Source of the DNA: Octadecabacter algicola
Lineage (GTDB): Bacteria; Pseudomonadota; Alphaproteobacteria; Rhodobacterales; Rhodobacteraceae
Assembly (NCBI RefSeq): GCF_021532625.1
Contig: NZ_JAKGAR010000003.1
Location: 682,001-746,000, forward strand
Reading direction: 5' to 3'
DNA length: 64,000 nt
Shown here one piece after another: positions 27,404 through 37,244 of this stretch. Positions within the stretch are counted from its first letter, which is position 1; every line of letters begins with the position of its first letter. The notes beneath the pieces were generated by a model, which searched no databases, was not told where the DNA came from, and was given only the letters and a program-made list of their open reading frames with translations. Made by a program: the position numbers and the translations under genes.

Positions 27404-28605
27404 CCCTTCATAAGGCTCGGCAAGTCACCAGTTAGGCCTGCGGCCTCTCGGATAAAGCGGCGGCGTAAGTTTGGGGACGAGTTGACGATCCCCATGCCAA
27501 TATCGCGCGCTGCCCTGAGCAACGGGTTATCGTTTGAAAACAACTTGTTGAAGGTGTCTGTGGCGGCTGCAAGTGTGGTTGTGTCGAAACGCCGCCATTG
27601 CTCATAGCGTGCAAGGACAGCTGGGCTGCCAATGTCTTCGCCGCGCATTTTACCGTCTCGCAAGACATCGACCAAAACAGCAACATCGCGCAGGCCAGCG
27701 TTCAGTCCTTGGCCCGCGATCGGGTGAACGCCGTGCGCTGCATCCCCAATAAGAGCGATACGATCTGCGATGAACCGTTTGGCCAGAGTCAGGTTCAACG
27801 GGTAGCTAAACCGCTTGCCAATCACCGAGATTTCACCAAGAAAGCTGCCGAACGCCGGGCGCAATGCACTTAGGAATTCATCGTCATCTAGGGCCATGAT
27901 CTCAGCAGCACGGGCATGGGTTTCTGACCAAACGATCGAACAGCGGTTTCCCGTCAACGGAAGAATTGCCAAAGGCCCGTTTGGCATGAAGAACTGATGT
28001 GCGATCCCACTATGCGGTTTGTCATGACCAACGGCACAAACGATTGCCGTTTGCCCATAATCCCATCCATCGCGTTTGATGCCGGCCCGTTCCGCGGTGC
28101 CACTTTTGCGTCCGTCAGCCCCGACGATCAGTTTGCCAGTGACCTCATCGCCAGACGCCAGCGTGACCGTGCCACCAGACTGCGCGATAACGGTATCGCC
28201 GGAAATTTGCGTGATGCGGTCCTCGGCGTCCATAGCGGCCAGTATTGTTTGTCGCAGATAGCGATCTTCGCACATGTAGCCCATGGGGCCTTCTTCGATC
28301 TCGGCGTGGTCGAAATGCATCATCCACGGGGCAGGGCCGTTGCCCGCAGTTCCATCTGTGACCTTGATTTCAAGCATCGGTTGAGCATGTTCTTTCAACC
28401 CGTCCCAAAGCCCAATGGCACGAAGCAGACGCATGGATGCCAACGCTAACGCGTATGATCGCCCGTCAAAATCGGACAAGGCGCGTTCTTGTGTTGGCAA
28501 CGTGTCAATCACGGTGCAATGCAAGCCGATTTGGGCCAGCGCCAACGCGAGGATCGGGCCGTTTAGACCACCACCAACGATAATGATATCTGTGTTTCTA
28601 TTCAT
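27400..28605 (-). CDS. UbiH/UbiF family ubiquinone hydroxylase
   Basis: A 401-residue flavin monooxygenase. The FAD dinucleotide motif [18 protein letters not shown] is at the start, the DG motif [12 protein letters not shown] lies near 165, and [22 protein letters not shown] near 280. These assign it to the UbiH/UbiF/VisC/COQ6 group that hydroxylates the ubiquinone ring; which position it modifies cannot be read here. It is convergent with the Trm112 gene (4-nt overlap) and has its own promoter facing the amidase gene. Confidence 0.9.
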   Translation of the reverse strand: MNRNTDIIIVGGGLNGPILALALAQIGLHCTVIDTLPTQERALSDFDGRSYALALASMRLLRAIGLWDGLKEHAQPMLEIKVTDGTAGNGPAPWMMHFDHAEIEEGPMGYMCEDRYLRQTILAAMDAEDRITQISGDTVIAQSGGTVTLASGDEVTGKLIVGADGRKSGTAERAGIKRDGWDYGQTAIVCAVGHDKPHSGIAHQFFMPNGPLAILPLTGNRCSIVWSETHARAAEIMALDDDEFLSALRPAFGSFLGEISVIGKRFSYPLNLTLAKRFIADRIALIGDAAHGVHPIAGQGLNAGLRDVAVLVDVLRDGKMRGEDIGSPAVLARYEQWRRFDTTTLAAATDTFNKLFSNDNPLLRAARDIGMGIVNSSPNLRRRFIREAAGLTGDLPSLMKG

Positions 28606-28683
28606 GGGCGCACTATGCGTGCTCGTGCGGGATTGTCCATGCGTGGGATGGTCGCTACCGTCGTTTCAAACACGGAGGCAACG

Positions 28684-30012
28684 ATGCAAGATTGGTTATG
28701 GGCGACAGCTGCAGATTTGGGGCGCGGAATTGGTGCGGGTGAGATTGACCCGGTAGATCTGTGTGAGACATATCTAACGGCGATTGACGCCCATCCACTA
28801 CGCGACCGCATCTATGCCCGTGTCACCCACGATCGGGCCCGTTCTGAGGCAAAAGCGGCATCTGATCGTGCCAAGGCTAAACAGCGACTGTCACCCTTGG
28901 ATGGTGTTCCAGTTAGCTGGAAAGATTTGTTTGATACTGCAGGCGTTGCGACGGAAGCTGGAACCGCGTTGATGGAAGGGCGTGTTCCTGAAAAAGATGC
29001 CGAGGTCCTTCGCGTTGCGACGGGCATGGGCCTTGTTTGCCTTGGCAAAACCCACATGACGGAAATTGCCTTTAGTGGCTTGGGGCTAAACCCGATTACG
29101 GCCACACCGCCTTGTGTGAATGATGCCGACGCAGTGCCCGGAGGGTCGTCTTCTGGAGCGGGCGCAAGCGTTGCGTTTGGTTTGGCGGCGGCGGCTGTTG
29201 GGTCAGATACAGGTGGGTCCGTCCGTATCCCGTCAATGTGGAACGATCTTGTTGGACTGAAGACGACCCATGGGCGGGTGTCTGTCGAAGGTTCTGTCGC
29301 ATTGTGTCACGGGTTTGATACCGTTGGTCCGTTGTGCCGATCCGTCGAAGACGCGGGCCTGATGCTGGCCGCACTTGAGGGCACGAAATCGGCTGATTTG
29401 GGTGGCGCGTCGTTAAAGGGCAAGCGTTTTGCGGCGCTGCAAAACGTTGTGATCGCAGAAATGCGCGATGTGCCTGCTCAGGGTTACGCTCTGGCCCTCG
29501 AAAAACTGAAAGCTGCGGGGGCGGAAATCGTGCCCATTGAAGTGCCAGAATTGGATCGTGCATTTGAAATGTCTGGCCCGCTTTTCACAGCCGAGGCCTA
29601 TGCGAATTGGCGCGACTTGATCGAACCCAACCCAGAGAAAATGTATTGGCAAATTTTGAACCGCGTTATGCCGGGCAAAGATGTGGCGGCGCATGACTAC
29701 ATTGCGCTTTGGCAGGAATTAGAAGGTATTCGACAGGCCTATTCCAAAGCGACAGCGTCTTTTGATGCAGTAATCATCCCTGGATCGCCGATTATGCCGC
29801 CCAATGCAGATCGCTTGCTGACGGACGAAGGCTATTACCTCAGTGAAAATCTATTGGCCCTTCGGAATACTCGGGTCGCAAATTTAATGGGACTTACATC
29901 TATTACGTTGCCGACGGGCGTGCCTTCTGTTGGCGTAATGTTGAACGGCCGCCCCGGATCAGAGGAAGCTTTGTTGCGGATTGGCAAAGCTGTCGAAGCA
30001 GCGCTGGCCTAA
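28684..30012 (+). CDS. amidase signature family protein
   Basis: A 442-residue amidase. The Ser-Ser-Lys triad is visible: Lys in SWKDLFD (residue 80), the cis-Ser in GGSSSGAGAS (about 155), and the nucleophile Ser in SDTGGSVRIP (about 179). Length and domain layout are normal. The substrate, an amide such as an N-acyl amino acid, aryl amide or urea derivative, is not readable; GatA is unlikely since no GatB or GatC lies nearby. I start at ATG 28684, eight bases after GGAGG. An aminotransferase follows, separated by 108 nt. Confidence 0.88.
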   Translation: MQDWLWATAADLGRGIGAGEIDPVDLCETYLTAIDAHPLRDRIYARVTHDRARSEAKAASDRAKAKQRLSPLDGVPVSWKDLFDTAGVATEAGTALMEGRVPEKDAEVLRVATGMGLVCLGKTHMTEIAFSGLGLNPITATPPCVNDADAVPGGSSSGAGASVAFGLAAAAVGSDTGGSVRIPSMWNDLVGLKTTHGRVSVEGSVALCHGFDTVGPLCRSVEDAGLMLAALEGTKSADLGGASLKGKRFAALQNVVIAEMRDVPAQGYALALEKLKAAGAEIVPIEVPELDRAFEMSGPLFTAEAYANWRDLIEPNPEKMYWQILNRVMPGKDVAAHDYIALWQELEGIRQAYSKATASFDAVIIPGSPIMPPNADRLLTDEGYYLSENLLALRNTRVANLMGLTSITLPTGVPSVGVMLNGRPGSEEALLRIGKAVEAALA

Positions 30013-30120
30013 AAGCCACACAAGTTCCCGCAATCGCGTCCTTTTTCTGGACACTGGTCTATTGCTCAGGCTAATTTGGTCAAAAGCGACCCGCCAATGA
30101 GGTCGCGAATTGAGGCAGTA

Positions 30121-31299
30121 ATGACGTACCCCGAGCGGTTTTCGAACCTACCGGCCTATGCGTGGCCGCGCTTGCGCGCCTTACTCGACGTCCATGAAGC
30201 GGGCGGCGACCCGATAAACATGACGATTGGCGAACCTCAGCATCCGTTCCCGTCTTTTGTGGCCGATATCATGGCCAAGACCATTGGCGAATTTGGGAAA
30301 TACCCAAAGAATGAAGGCGCTCCAGAACTTTTGGCGGCAATTTGTGGCTGGATCACGCGGCGTTATTCGGTGGACGTAACACCTGATCGTGTGATGGCTT
30401 TGAACGGCACGCGTGAAGGTTTGTACAACGCTATGATGGCGCTTTCGCCGGAATCCAAGAACGGTAAGAAACCGGCTGTGCTGATGCCTAATCCGTTTTA
30501 TCAGGTCTACGCGATTGCTGCTTTGTCCGTGAATGCCGAACCCGTTTTTGTACCGGCAACTGCGGCGACAGGTCACTTGCCTGATTACGCATCGCTCGAC
30601 ACCGAGGTGTTAGACCGCACAACGGTAGCTTACATTTGTAGCCCCGCGAACCCGCAGGGCGCCGTTGCGACGCGGGAATATTGGACACAGTTAATTACTC
30701 TCGCAGAGAAGCATGATTTCATGATCTTCGCGGACGAATGCTATTCAGAAATTTACCGAGATACACCCCCGATGGGTGTGCTTGAGGCTGCAGCAGACAC
30801 AGGTTGTGACCCTGAACGCATCGTTGCGTTCCATTCGCTTAGCAAACGATCCAACCTACCAGGTCTGCGATCCGGCTTTGTGGTGAGTGGGCCCAAGAAC
30901 ATGGCGGAGATCCGTCAATTGCGCGGCTACGCAGGTGCGCCATTGCCGATGCCCATTCAACGGGTATCCGAGGCTGTTTGGTCTGACGAAGAGCACGTCA
31001 TCGAAAACCGAGCCTTGTATCAGGCGAAATTCAACGACGCGGATGAAATCTTTGCAAAGGTGAACAGCTACACGTCACCCGAAGCTGGATTTTTCCTTTG
31101 GCTTGCCGTGGAAAATGGCGAAGCCGCTGCATTGAAGTTGTGGCAAACGACCGGCGTTCGGGTTTTGCCCGGCGCTTACCTGAGTCGTCCGGATCCGGCA
31201 GGGGATCCTGGCGCGGAATATATACGGGTGGCTTTGGTCGCCCCAAGAAAAGAAACACAGCGTGGTCTGACCCTGATCCGCGACTGTTTGTATACGTGA
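30121..31299 (+). CDS. class I/II PLP-dependent aminotransferase (DapC-like)
   Basis: A 392-residue fold-type I aminotransferase. It shows NMTIGEPQHPFP, the NGTREGLYNAMMAL helix, PNPFYQVYA, CSPANPQGAV, DECYSEIY, and the PLP lysine in FHSLSKRSNLPGLRSGF. The PNPFYQVY and SKRSNLPGLRSGF versions match the alphaproteobacterial enzymes annotated as N-succinyldiaminopimelate aminotransferase (DapC-like) of the lysine/DAP pathway. I start at ATG 30121, preceded by GAGGCAG; a TTG at 30076 is less likely. ftsK follows 12 nt later. Confidence 0.88.
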   Translation: MTYPERFSNLPAYAWPRLRALLDVHEAGGDPINMTIGEPQHPFPSFVADIMAKTIGEFGKYPKNEGAPELLAAICGWITRRYSVDVTPDRVMALNGTREGLYNAMMALSPESKNGKKPAVLMPNPFYQVYAIAALSVNAEPVFVPATAATGHLPDYASLDTEVLDRTTVAYICSPANPQGAVATREYWTQLITLAEKHDFMIFADECYSEIYRDTPPMGVLEAAADTGCDPERIVAFHSLSKRSNLPGLRSGFVVSGPKNMAEIRQLRGYAGAPLPMPIQRVSEAVWSDEEHVIENRALYQAKFNDADEIFAKVNSYTSPEAGFFLWLAVENGEAAALKLWQTTGVRVLPGAYLSRPDPAGDPGAEYIRVALVAPRKETQRGLTLIRDCLYT

Positions 31300-31311
31300 G
31301 GAAACAGGCAC

Positions 31312-34300
31312 ATGGCATCTTATCAATCTCGGCAACGCGACCCGCTCCTCGACAGCACCACGCAAGCGGCAATTGAAAAACGCGGACGCGAACTGGTCGG
31401 TATTGGTCTCTTTGTTGCTGGCCTGATGGTCGCCATGATGTTGTGGTCTTATGCGGCGGACGATCCGAACTTTATGTCGGCTACGGATGCACCAGTGCAA
31501 AACTGGTTGGGCCGTCCCGGTGCCTCTTTTGCTGCGGCCTTGTTTATGATTGTGGGTTACGCGTCTTGGATGTTGCCGATCGTGCTGATGGCATGGGGTC
31601 TACGATTCACAATGCATTACGGCCAAGAACGCGCGATTGGGCGGATGATTTTTGCGCCGATCGCGATTGCGGTTACCGCGATTTATGCGGCGACGTTGAA
31701 TACTGGCGCCGGTTGGGACGAGAGCTTTGGGCTTGGCGGGCACTTTGGCGACATGGTTCTGTCGATTTTGTTAACAATCCTTCCGTTCGGAACAACGTTT
31801 GCTGTGAAACTGATGTCGTTGGTCATGGGCTTGGGGGTGATTGCGCTGATGGCATTCGCGCTGGGCTTCACGATGTTTGAACTTCGCAAGCTGGGCCGTT
31901 TCCTTTTGGTTGGTTTGATCGTCGCCTATTCTGGCGTGCTTAAGTTGCTCGGCCAAACAGCGTCGGCATCTTATAAAGGTGCACAAGCCTTTGGCAGCCG
32001 TGTACAGGAACGCCGCGAAGTATCGCGCCAGGAAAAAGCCGAGTATGAGGCCGAGCTGGCTGCTGCTCGTGCTGTGCCTGCTCCAAACCACGCCGAAGAG
32101 ACCGCTCGTGTGGCCGCTGTCGTGCGTGCGAACCCTGCAATGCCGACCCGTTATGAGGACTTTGATCCGATTGAATCGGACGTCGCTTACACGGCGCCTG
32201 CGACGCGGGATAATGTTGCCGCCGCGCCATTGGCCGCACCTGTACGCGCCGCTGAGCCGGAACAAAAATCCGGTTTGTTCGCGTCCTTGTTGAAACGCAA
32301 TGAACCGATGCCGGAACCCGAACTGATTGAAGAGCCAAGCGTCGATCACGATTTGCCAGTGGGCGACAACGACCGCATCAGTGCGCGTATCGCATCTGCT
32401 GTGCGCAGCCGGTCCGGTCAGCCTCAAGAAGTGCAGATCGCGACGAAACCGGGTGTGAACCCAGCAATTACTGCAGCGATCGCAAGCCGTATGGAACCTC
32501 TCGCGGAAGCACATGCAGCGCGCGTTGAGCCGCCTGTTGCAAAGCCAACTGGGCCGCGTCCGCTGGTTCTGAACACAGAACAGCAGGCCGCTGTAGAAGA
32601 ACAAGCGCCCATCGCTGATGCACCTATGGCTGAGTTCGTTGAAGAATACGTCGAGCCGTCCATGGAATATATCGCTGCGGACATCGCCCCGATTGAGACA
32701 CCTGCGGCAACGTTTACCCCGGCCGCCGTGCCTGTTCCAGAAGCCAAGGCCGTTGTCCAACATCCTCCGCGCAAACCCGTTCAGCCCTCTCGTCAAGCCA
32801 AAGCCGAAGCGCAGCCTGCGTTGAAGTTCGACGATAACAAAAGACCTGCGTATGAAATGCCGCCGCTTGGTCTTTTGGCCTCACCGGAGGCGATCACGCG
32901 TCATGTCTTGAGCGACGAAGCGCTCGAAGAAAATGCGCGCATGCTGGAAAATGTTCTCGATGACTACGGTGTTAAAGGGGATATCGTTTCGGTACGCCCG
33001 GGGCCTGTTGTGACGATGTATGAGCTTGAGCCTGCCCCAGGTTTGAAAGCGTCCCGTGTGATCGGTCTGTCCGATGACATCGCACGTTCCATGTCGGCGC
33101 TGTCGGCCCGTGTGTCCACAGTGCCAGGCCGGTCTGTGATCGGTATCGAACTTCCGAACGAGAACCGTGAAATGGTTGTACTGCGCGAAATGCTGAGTGC
33201 CCGTGATTTCGGCGATAGCAGTATGAAACTGCCGTTGGCGTTGGGTAAAGATATCGGTGGCGAACCGATTATCGCCAACCTTGCCAAGATGCCTCACTTG
33301 CTAATCGCCGGTACGACTGGGTCTGGTAAGTCCGTGGCGATCAACACGATGATCTTGTCGTTGCTTTATAAGCTGTCGCCGGAAGAATGCCGGATGATCA
33401 TGATTGATCCGAAGATGCTGGAACTTTCTGTTTATGACGGCATTCCGCACCTTTTGTCGCCTGTTGTGACCGACCCGAAAAAGGCTGTTGTGGCCCTGAA
33501 GTGGGTCGTGGGCGAAATGGAAGAACGCTACCGCAAGATGTCCAAGATGGGCGTGCGGAATATCGACGGATACAATGGTCGCGTAAAAGATGCGCTAGCA
33601 AAGGGCGAGCAGTTTAGCCGCACCGTTCAGACGGGATTTGATGATGATACGGGCGAACCGGTGTTTGAGACCGATGAATTCACACCGGAAATTCTACCTT
33701 ATATCGTCGTTATCGTAGACGAGATGGCCGACTTGATGATGGTCGCTGGCAAAGAAATCGAAGCCTGTATTCAGCGCCTTGCGCAGATGGCACGTGCGTC
33801 GGGTATCCACTTGATCATGGCGACACAGCGTCCATCGGTTGATGTTATCACCGGTACGATCAAGGCGAACTTCCCGACACGGATTTCGTTCCAAGTGACG
33901 TCAAAGATCGATAGCCGCACCATTCTTGGTGAGATGGGTGCTGAACAACTGCTTGGTATGGGTGACATGCTTTATATGGCGGGTGGATCCAAGATTACCC
34001 GTGTCCACGGACCGTTCTGTAGTGACGAAGAAGTCGAAGAGATCGTGAACTATCTCAAGGCTTATGGCCCGCCGGAATACATGAGCGGCGTGGTTGAAGG
34101 ACCTGCTGAGGAAAGCGCAAGCAACATTGATCAGGTTCTTGGTCTTGGTGGCAATACAGACGGTGAAGATGCACTGTATGATACGGCCGTGGCGATTGTG
34201 GCGAAGGATCGCAAGTGCTCGACGTCTTATATCCAACGCAAACTGTCGATCGGCTATAACAAAGCTGCGAAACTAGTGGAGCAGATGGAAGACGAAGGTG

Positions 34301-34359
34301 TCGTTAGCGCAGCCAACCATGTTGGTAAACGCGAGATTTTGATCCCAGAGCGTCAGTAA
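31312..34359 (+). CDS. ftsK: DNA translocase FtsK
   Basis: A 1015-residue chromosome-dimer-resolution and septum motor. Four N-terminal membrane helices span about residues 20-200. A long Pro/Ala/Glu-rich linker follows, then the alpha/beta motor with Walker A GTTGSGKS near 666-673 and a Walker B-type stretch [13 protein letters not shown] near 800. The C-terminal gamma winged-helix domain ([26 protein letters not shown]) binds KOPS sites. The RBS is GAGGAAA. A strong terminator follows at 34384-34410. Confidence 0.97.
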   Translation: MASYQSRQRDPLLDSTTQAAIEKRGRELVGIGLFVAGLMVAMMLWSYAADDPNFMSATDAPVQNWLGRPGASFAAALFMIVGYASWMLPIVLMAWGLRFTMHYGQERAIGRMIFAPIAIAVTAIYAATLNTGAGWDESFGLGGHFGDMVLSILLTILPFGTTFAVKLMSLVMGLGVIALMAFALGFTMFELRKLGRFLLVGLIVAYSGVLKLLGQTASASYKGAQAFGSRVQERREVSRQEKAEYEAELAAARAVPAPNHAEETARVAAVVRANPAMPTRYEDFDPIESDVAYTAPATRDNVAAAPLAAPVRAAEPEQKSGLFASLLKRNEPMPEPELIEEPSVDHDLPVGDNDRISARIASAVRSRSGQPQEVQIATKPGVNPAITAAIASRMEPLAEAHAARVEPPVAKPTGPRPLVLNTEQQAAVEEQAPIADAPMAEFVEEYVEPSMEYIAADIAPIETPAATFTPAAVPVPEAKAVVQHPPRKPVQPSRQAKAEAQPALKFDDNKRPAYEMPPLGLLASPEAITRHVLSDEALEENARMLENVLDDYGVKGDIVSVRPGPVVTMYELEPAPGLKASRVIGLSDDIARSMSALSARVSTVPGRSVIGIELPNENREMVVLREMLSARDFGDSSMKLPLALGKDIGGEPIIANLAKMPHLLIAGTTGSGKSVAINTMILSLLYKLSPEECRMIMIDPKMLELSVYDGIPHLLSPVVTDPKKAVVALKWVVGEMEERYRKMSKMGVRNIDGYNGRVKDALAKGEQFSRTVQTGFDDDTGEPVFETDEFTPEILPYIVVIVDEMADLMMVAGKEIEACIQRLAQMARASGIHLIMATQRPSVDVITGTIKANFPTRISFQVTSKIDSRTILGEMGAEQLLGMGDMLYMAGGSKITRVHGPFCSDEEVEEIVNYLKAYGPPEYMSGVVEGPAEESASNIDQVLGLGGNTDGEDALYDTAVAIVAKDRKCSTSYIQRKLSIGYNKAAKLVEQMEDEGVVSAANHVGKREILIPERQ

Positions 34360-34383
34360 TTACAAGAACATACCATTTAAAAG

Positions 34384-34410
34384 AGCGGGGCCATTGGCCC
34401 CGCTTTCTTA
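34384..34410 (+). terminator. rho-independent terminator after ftsK
   Basis: A 9-bp stem (agcggggcc / ggccccgct, loop att) followed by TTCTTA. It lies 24 nt past the ftsK stop and 20 nt before the end of the convergent DUF1566 gene. Confidence 0.85.
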
Positions 34411-34429
34411 TTTGTGGACTTGGGTGAAG

Positions 34430-35659
34430 TTATCCTGTGTCACGCACCAATCGGACATAATTATAGATCCTTTGAGCATCCCCTTGTGGACCGTTGCCTT
34501 CGGGATAGTCCGCAGGATCGCCGATTTTTGGGTCCGAGCGCTGTGCACCTGCTCCATGCACATCAGTCCATACATCATCGAAATAGCCCATTGCGCGACC
34601 GAAGCTTACGTAAGCGCCCGCTGATCCTGGTGTGTCCGTCCAGTTTACATGGGTGGTTGAAGACCAGACGAAGGGATAATCGACCTGACCGGCCTCATTT
34701 GTGATTTCCGTAGTTTCGAAAATGGGGTCGATGGCGGGTGTGTCCGTAGTATCAGGTGAACGCGTGTAATCTACCAGATCCTGCAGCTCTTTGATGTTTG
34801 GTAGACGCCAATTATCGTAGCCCAGATACTCGGCTTCGTTTTGAGCTTCGGCCCAAGCCAATGCCGCTTCCCATGTGATGGCATCACTGTTGTCGGCTTG
34901 GCTCCACATGAGGCCGGTTGCGGTATCACTCACAGTGCCGTCGCCGTTATCGACAAAGGCATTGTCGCCGTAACCCGTGTCACCACGCACATACATAATG
35001 AAAAACGTCTTGTCCTGACCGTGTAGCTCAAGGCCGTACCCTTTGATCCTGCCATCGGCAAAGTTCACACCAAAAAGGGTCGCGTCCTGTGTTGCATTGG
35101 TGCCGTAGACATAGACGGTGTCGGACGCCATTTGTGCATCAATAATCCGTTCGCCTGCTTCTGTATCGCCGTATGCAAAATCGAATGCGTTGCGATCGAT
35201 AAAGGGGATCAAACCGGAAGGATCGTCGCTTTCGTATCCACTTGGATCAACACCATCGAAGTTCATCAATGAGTACATTTCCGTGATCGTGGGCAACCGC
35301 CAATCGTCATATCCGGCAAGGTTGAACGTTTCAGCACCTGTGAGAGCGTCTTCAAAAGACAGTTTATCGGCGGCATCGATGTCACCGTCTCCATCAAGAT
35401 CAGGAGTCTTCACCCACATAAGGCCGGTTACGTTGTCTGTAACGGTACCATCGCCATTATCTGTATAGCTCGCTTGCGGTCCATCATGTTGGGCGTCCTG
35501 TCCAGAAAAGGCGGCGCCAGTGGTTGGACAGGCAATCAGGCCTGTATCGGAATAGCAGGCGGACTGGCCGGTATCTGGAATACGGTAAGTGGTTTCGGCA
35601 AAGAGCACCGCGGGAGAAACCAACATAGTTGTCATTAAGAACCAATCTGCGCGTTTCAT
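34430..35659 (-). CDS. DUF1566 (Lcl-domain) exported protein with two domain copies
   Basis: A 409-residue secreted protein with a signal peptide (KRADWFLMTTMLVSPAVLFA). It carries two Lcl/DUF1566 domains: the pattern DNGDGTVTDNVTGLMW recurs as DNGDGTVSDTATGLMW, and GYDDWRLPTITEM as GYDNWRLPNIKEL. A calcium-type loop, DLDGDGDID, sits between the first pair. Lcl domains occur in collagen-like adhesins and other surface proteins. I start at ATG 35659 because the longer reading to 35704 would precede the signal peptide. It faces lolA across a spacer with an FnrL-type box 69 nt upstream, so it is probably regulated by oxygen or redox state; that is inference. Confidence 0.82.
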   Translation of the reverse strand: MKRADWFLMTTMLVSPAVLFAETTYRIPDTGQSACYSDTGLIACPTTGAAFSGQDAQHDGPQASYTDNGDGTVTDNVTGLMWVKTPDLDGDGDIDAADKLSFEDALTGAETFNLAGYDDWRLPTITEMYSLMNFDGVDPSGYESDDPSGLIPFIDRNAFDFAYGDTEAGERIIDAQMASDTVYVYGTNATQDATLFGVNFADGRIKGYGLELHGQDKTFFIMYVRGDTGYGDNAFVDNGDGTVSDTATGLMWSQADNSDAITWEAALAWAEAQNEAEYLGYDNWRLPNIKELQDLVDYTRSPDTTDTPAIDPIFETTEITNEAGQVDYPFVWSSTTHVNWTDTPGSAGAYVSFGRAMGYFDDVWTDVHGAGAQRSDPKIGDPADYPEGNGPQGDAQRIYNYVRLVRDTG

Positions 35660-35727
35660 GGGATATCCTTTTGGGAAATGGAACTGGTTATTCCTCGCTT
35701 TCATCTCATGTTGGGGAGTGGTGAACG

Positions 35728-35741
35728 TTGACCTTGATCAA
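35728..35741. promoter_or_regulatory. FnrL/Fnr-type binding site
   Basis: TTGACCTTGATCAA matches the FnrL/Fnr consensus TTGAT-N4-ATCAA except for C in place of T at position five. It is centred about 75 nt upstream of the DUF1566 start and 142 nt upstream of lolA, so the DUF1566 promoter is the closer target. Confidence 0.6.
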
Positions 35742-35876
35742 GGCTCGCGAAAGTTTCCAAGATTTGGTCTGCTATCTCATATCAATGGGCGCGATATCGC
35801 TTAACTTTCAGATGGGAACCATGTTTTTGGTACACGGCGGGTGCAAAATGTGGCTGCCACGATTAGGTAGAGGTTT

Positions 35877-36494
35877 ATGAAAAGAATTACGCGTCGACTT
35901 TGTCTGATGGCTGTCCCCCTTGCGCTTGCAGGGTTCGCAGCTTCCCCGTCTTTGGCTCAGCAACTTTCGTTGGGGCAGGTCTCGACCTATCTGAATTCGT
36001 TTGTCAGTGCTGAAGGTGAGTTCACCCAGATCAATGCTGACGGAACGATTTCAACTGGGACGATCTACATCAAACGTCCGGGGCGGGTTCGCTTCGAATA
36101 CAACCCACCAGAAGAGTCTTTGGTTGTGGCTGGTGGCGGCCAAGTGGCAATTTTTGATCCTCGGTCCGATTCTGGGCCAGATCGCTATCCGTTAAACCAG
36201 ACGCCGCTGTCGATCATTCTGGAACGCAATATTGATCTGACGCGCACGGATATGGTGACAGGTCACACCAGCGACGGCACGACAACCACCGTTACGGCGC
36301 AAGACCCAGCGCATCCGGAATACGGCAACATCCGGATGGTGTTTACATCCGACCCTGTTGAACTGCGCCAATGGATTGTAACAGATGACACGGGGCAGCA
36401 AACAACGGTTATTCTAGGCGATTTGGCAAAAGACGGTCGAGTGCCGGACATCCTGTTCAACATCAACCGTGAGATGCGCAACTGGGGGAATTAA
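35877..36494 (+). CDS. lolA: outer-membrane lipoprotein carrier protein LolA
   Basis: A 205-residue periplasmic chaperone that takes lipoproteins from LolCDE to the outer membrane. It has a signal peptide (LCLMAVPLALAGFAASPSLA, then QQLSLGQ) and the LolA pattern: FVSAEGEFTQINADG, GTIYIKRPGRVRFEYNPP and DRYPLNQTPLSIILERNIDL. The RBS is AGAGG. In relatives lolA commonly follows ftsK directly; here an opposite-strand DUF1566 gene lies between them. Confidence 0.93.
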   Translation: MKRITRRLCLMAVPLALAGFAASPSLAQQLSLGQVSTYLNSFVSAEGEFTQINADGTISTGTIYIKRPGRVRFEYNPPEESLVVAGGGQVAIFDPRSDSGPDRYPLNQTPLSIILERNIDLTRTDMVTGHTSDGTTTTVTAQDPAHPEYGNIRMVFTSDPVELRQWIVTDDTGQQTTVILGDLAKDGRVPDILFNINREMRNWGN

Positions 36495-36525
36495 CCCCCC
36501 CAGCCCAATGGAGCATGTACCAAAC

Positions 36526-36556
36526 AAAAAGCACGCCCGATTAAGGCGCGCTTTTC
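36526..36556. terminator. terminator shared by lolA and the SLT gene
   Basis: An inverted repeat with flanking A and T runs on both sides (aaaagcacgcc / ggcgcgctttt, loop seven bases). Read on the minus strand the stem has only a G-U pair; on the plus strand the same position is an A-C mismatch. It serves the SLT gene best and may also end the lolA transcript. Confidence 0.75.
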
Positions 36557-36575
36557 TGTTCGTTGCAAAAGTTGT

Positions 36576-37163
36576 TTAGCGGAACTGACGGCAGGTTCGT
36601 AGCTGCGCATCATACATGACGGCGCGGTCGCGAACTTCGCCAGCGATCCGTACCAACCAAGGTTTGCTGCGATACGTGCCGCGGCGCCAACCGGTACGAC
36701 CATCGTGATAGGCGAGGTACTGGTTGTAGGTGTCATCCAGGGCGATTCCATTTTCACGAACCGTAAGTGACATATACCAACCCATGAAGTCGGTCGCGTC
36801 AGCGATGTTTGTCCGGTTGGACCCACGGCTGCCTTGTTCACGGACGTATTCATCCCAAGTGCCATCCAGTGCCTGAGAATAACCCAACGCTGAAGATTGA
36901 CGTCCCGTCGGTATGACACCCAGCGCGTATTGGTGGGGTGGGCGGTTGTCAGAGATAAACTTGCTCTCTTGATAGATCATTGCCATCAGCACGTGAGTTT
37001 CCACGCCCCAGTTTCGTTCAGCCTGTTTAAACGCACGCACATAATGCGGGCGTTCCGTTAGAATTGCACAGGCGTTATCCAGATTGCGCGGCGCAGCACC
37101 GTCCCGGGCGCCGCAGCTCCCCAAGATTAACAGTAATAGGCTCACGCGAAAGAAATTGCTCAT
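36576..37163 (-). CDS. SLT-domain lytic transglycosylase lipoprotein
   Basis: A 195-residue lipoprotein: the lipobox is LILGSC at residues 12-17. The SLT-type lysozyme fold follows, with the catalytic Glu in MIYQESKFISDN and the substrate groove segment SSALGYSQALDGTWDEY. Such enzymes cleave the glycan strand to 1,6-anhydro-muropeptides during growth. It resembles the short outer-membrane EmtA/MltE-like group. The RBS is GAGAGG. Confidence 0.88.
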   Translation of the reverse strand: MSNFFRVSLLLLILGSCGARDGAAPRNLDNACAILTERPHYVRAFKQAERNWGVETHVLMAMIYQESKFISDNRPPHQYALGVIPTGRQSSALGYSQALDGTWDEYVREQGSRGSNRTNIADATDFMGWYMSLTVRENGIALDDTYNQYLAYHDGRTGWRRGTYRSKPWLVRIAGEVRDRAVMYDAQLRTCRQFR

Positions 37164-37244
37164 CTGCCTCTCGCTTATTTTTATATATTATTGGGGGCAG
37201 TTTAGCGGATGAGGAGCCGTCTGGAAACAGCCTTCAACGCAGTT

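Noticed and set aside
31771-32796. A 341-codon reading opposite ftsK
   Set aside because: It mirrors the Ala/Pro/Glu-rich linker of FtsK; composition alone keeps the frame open.
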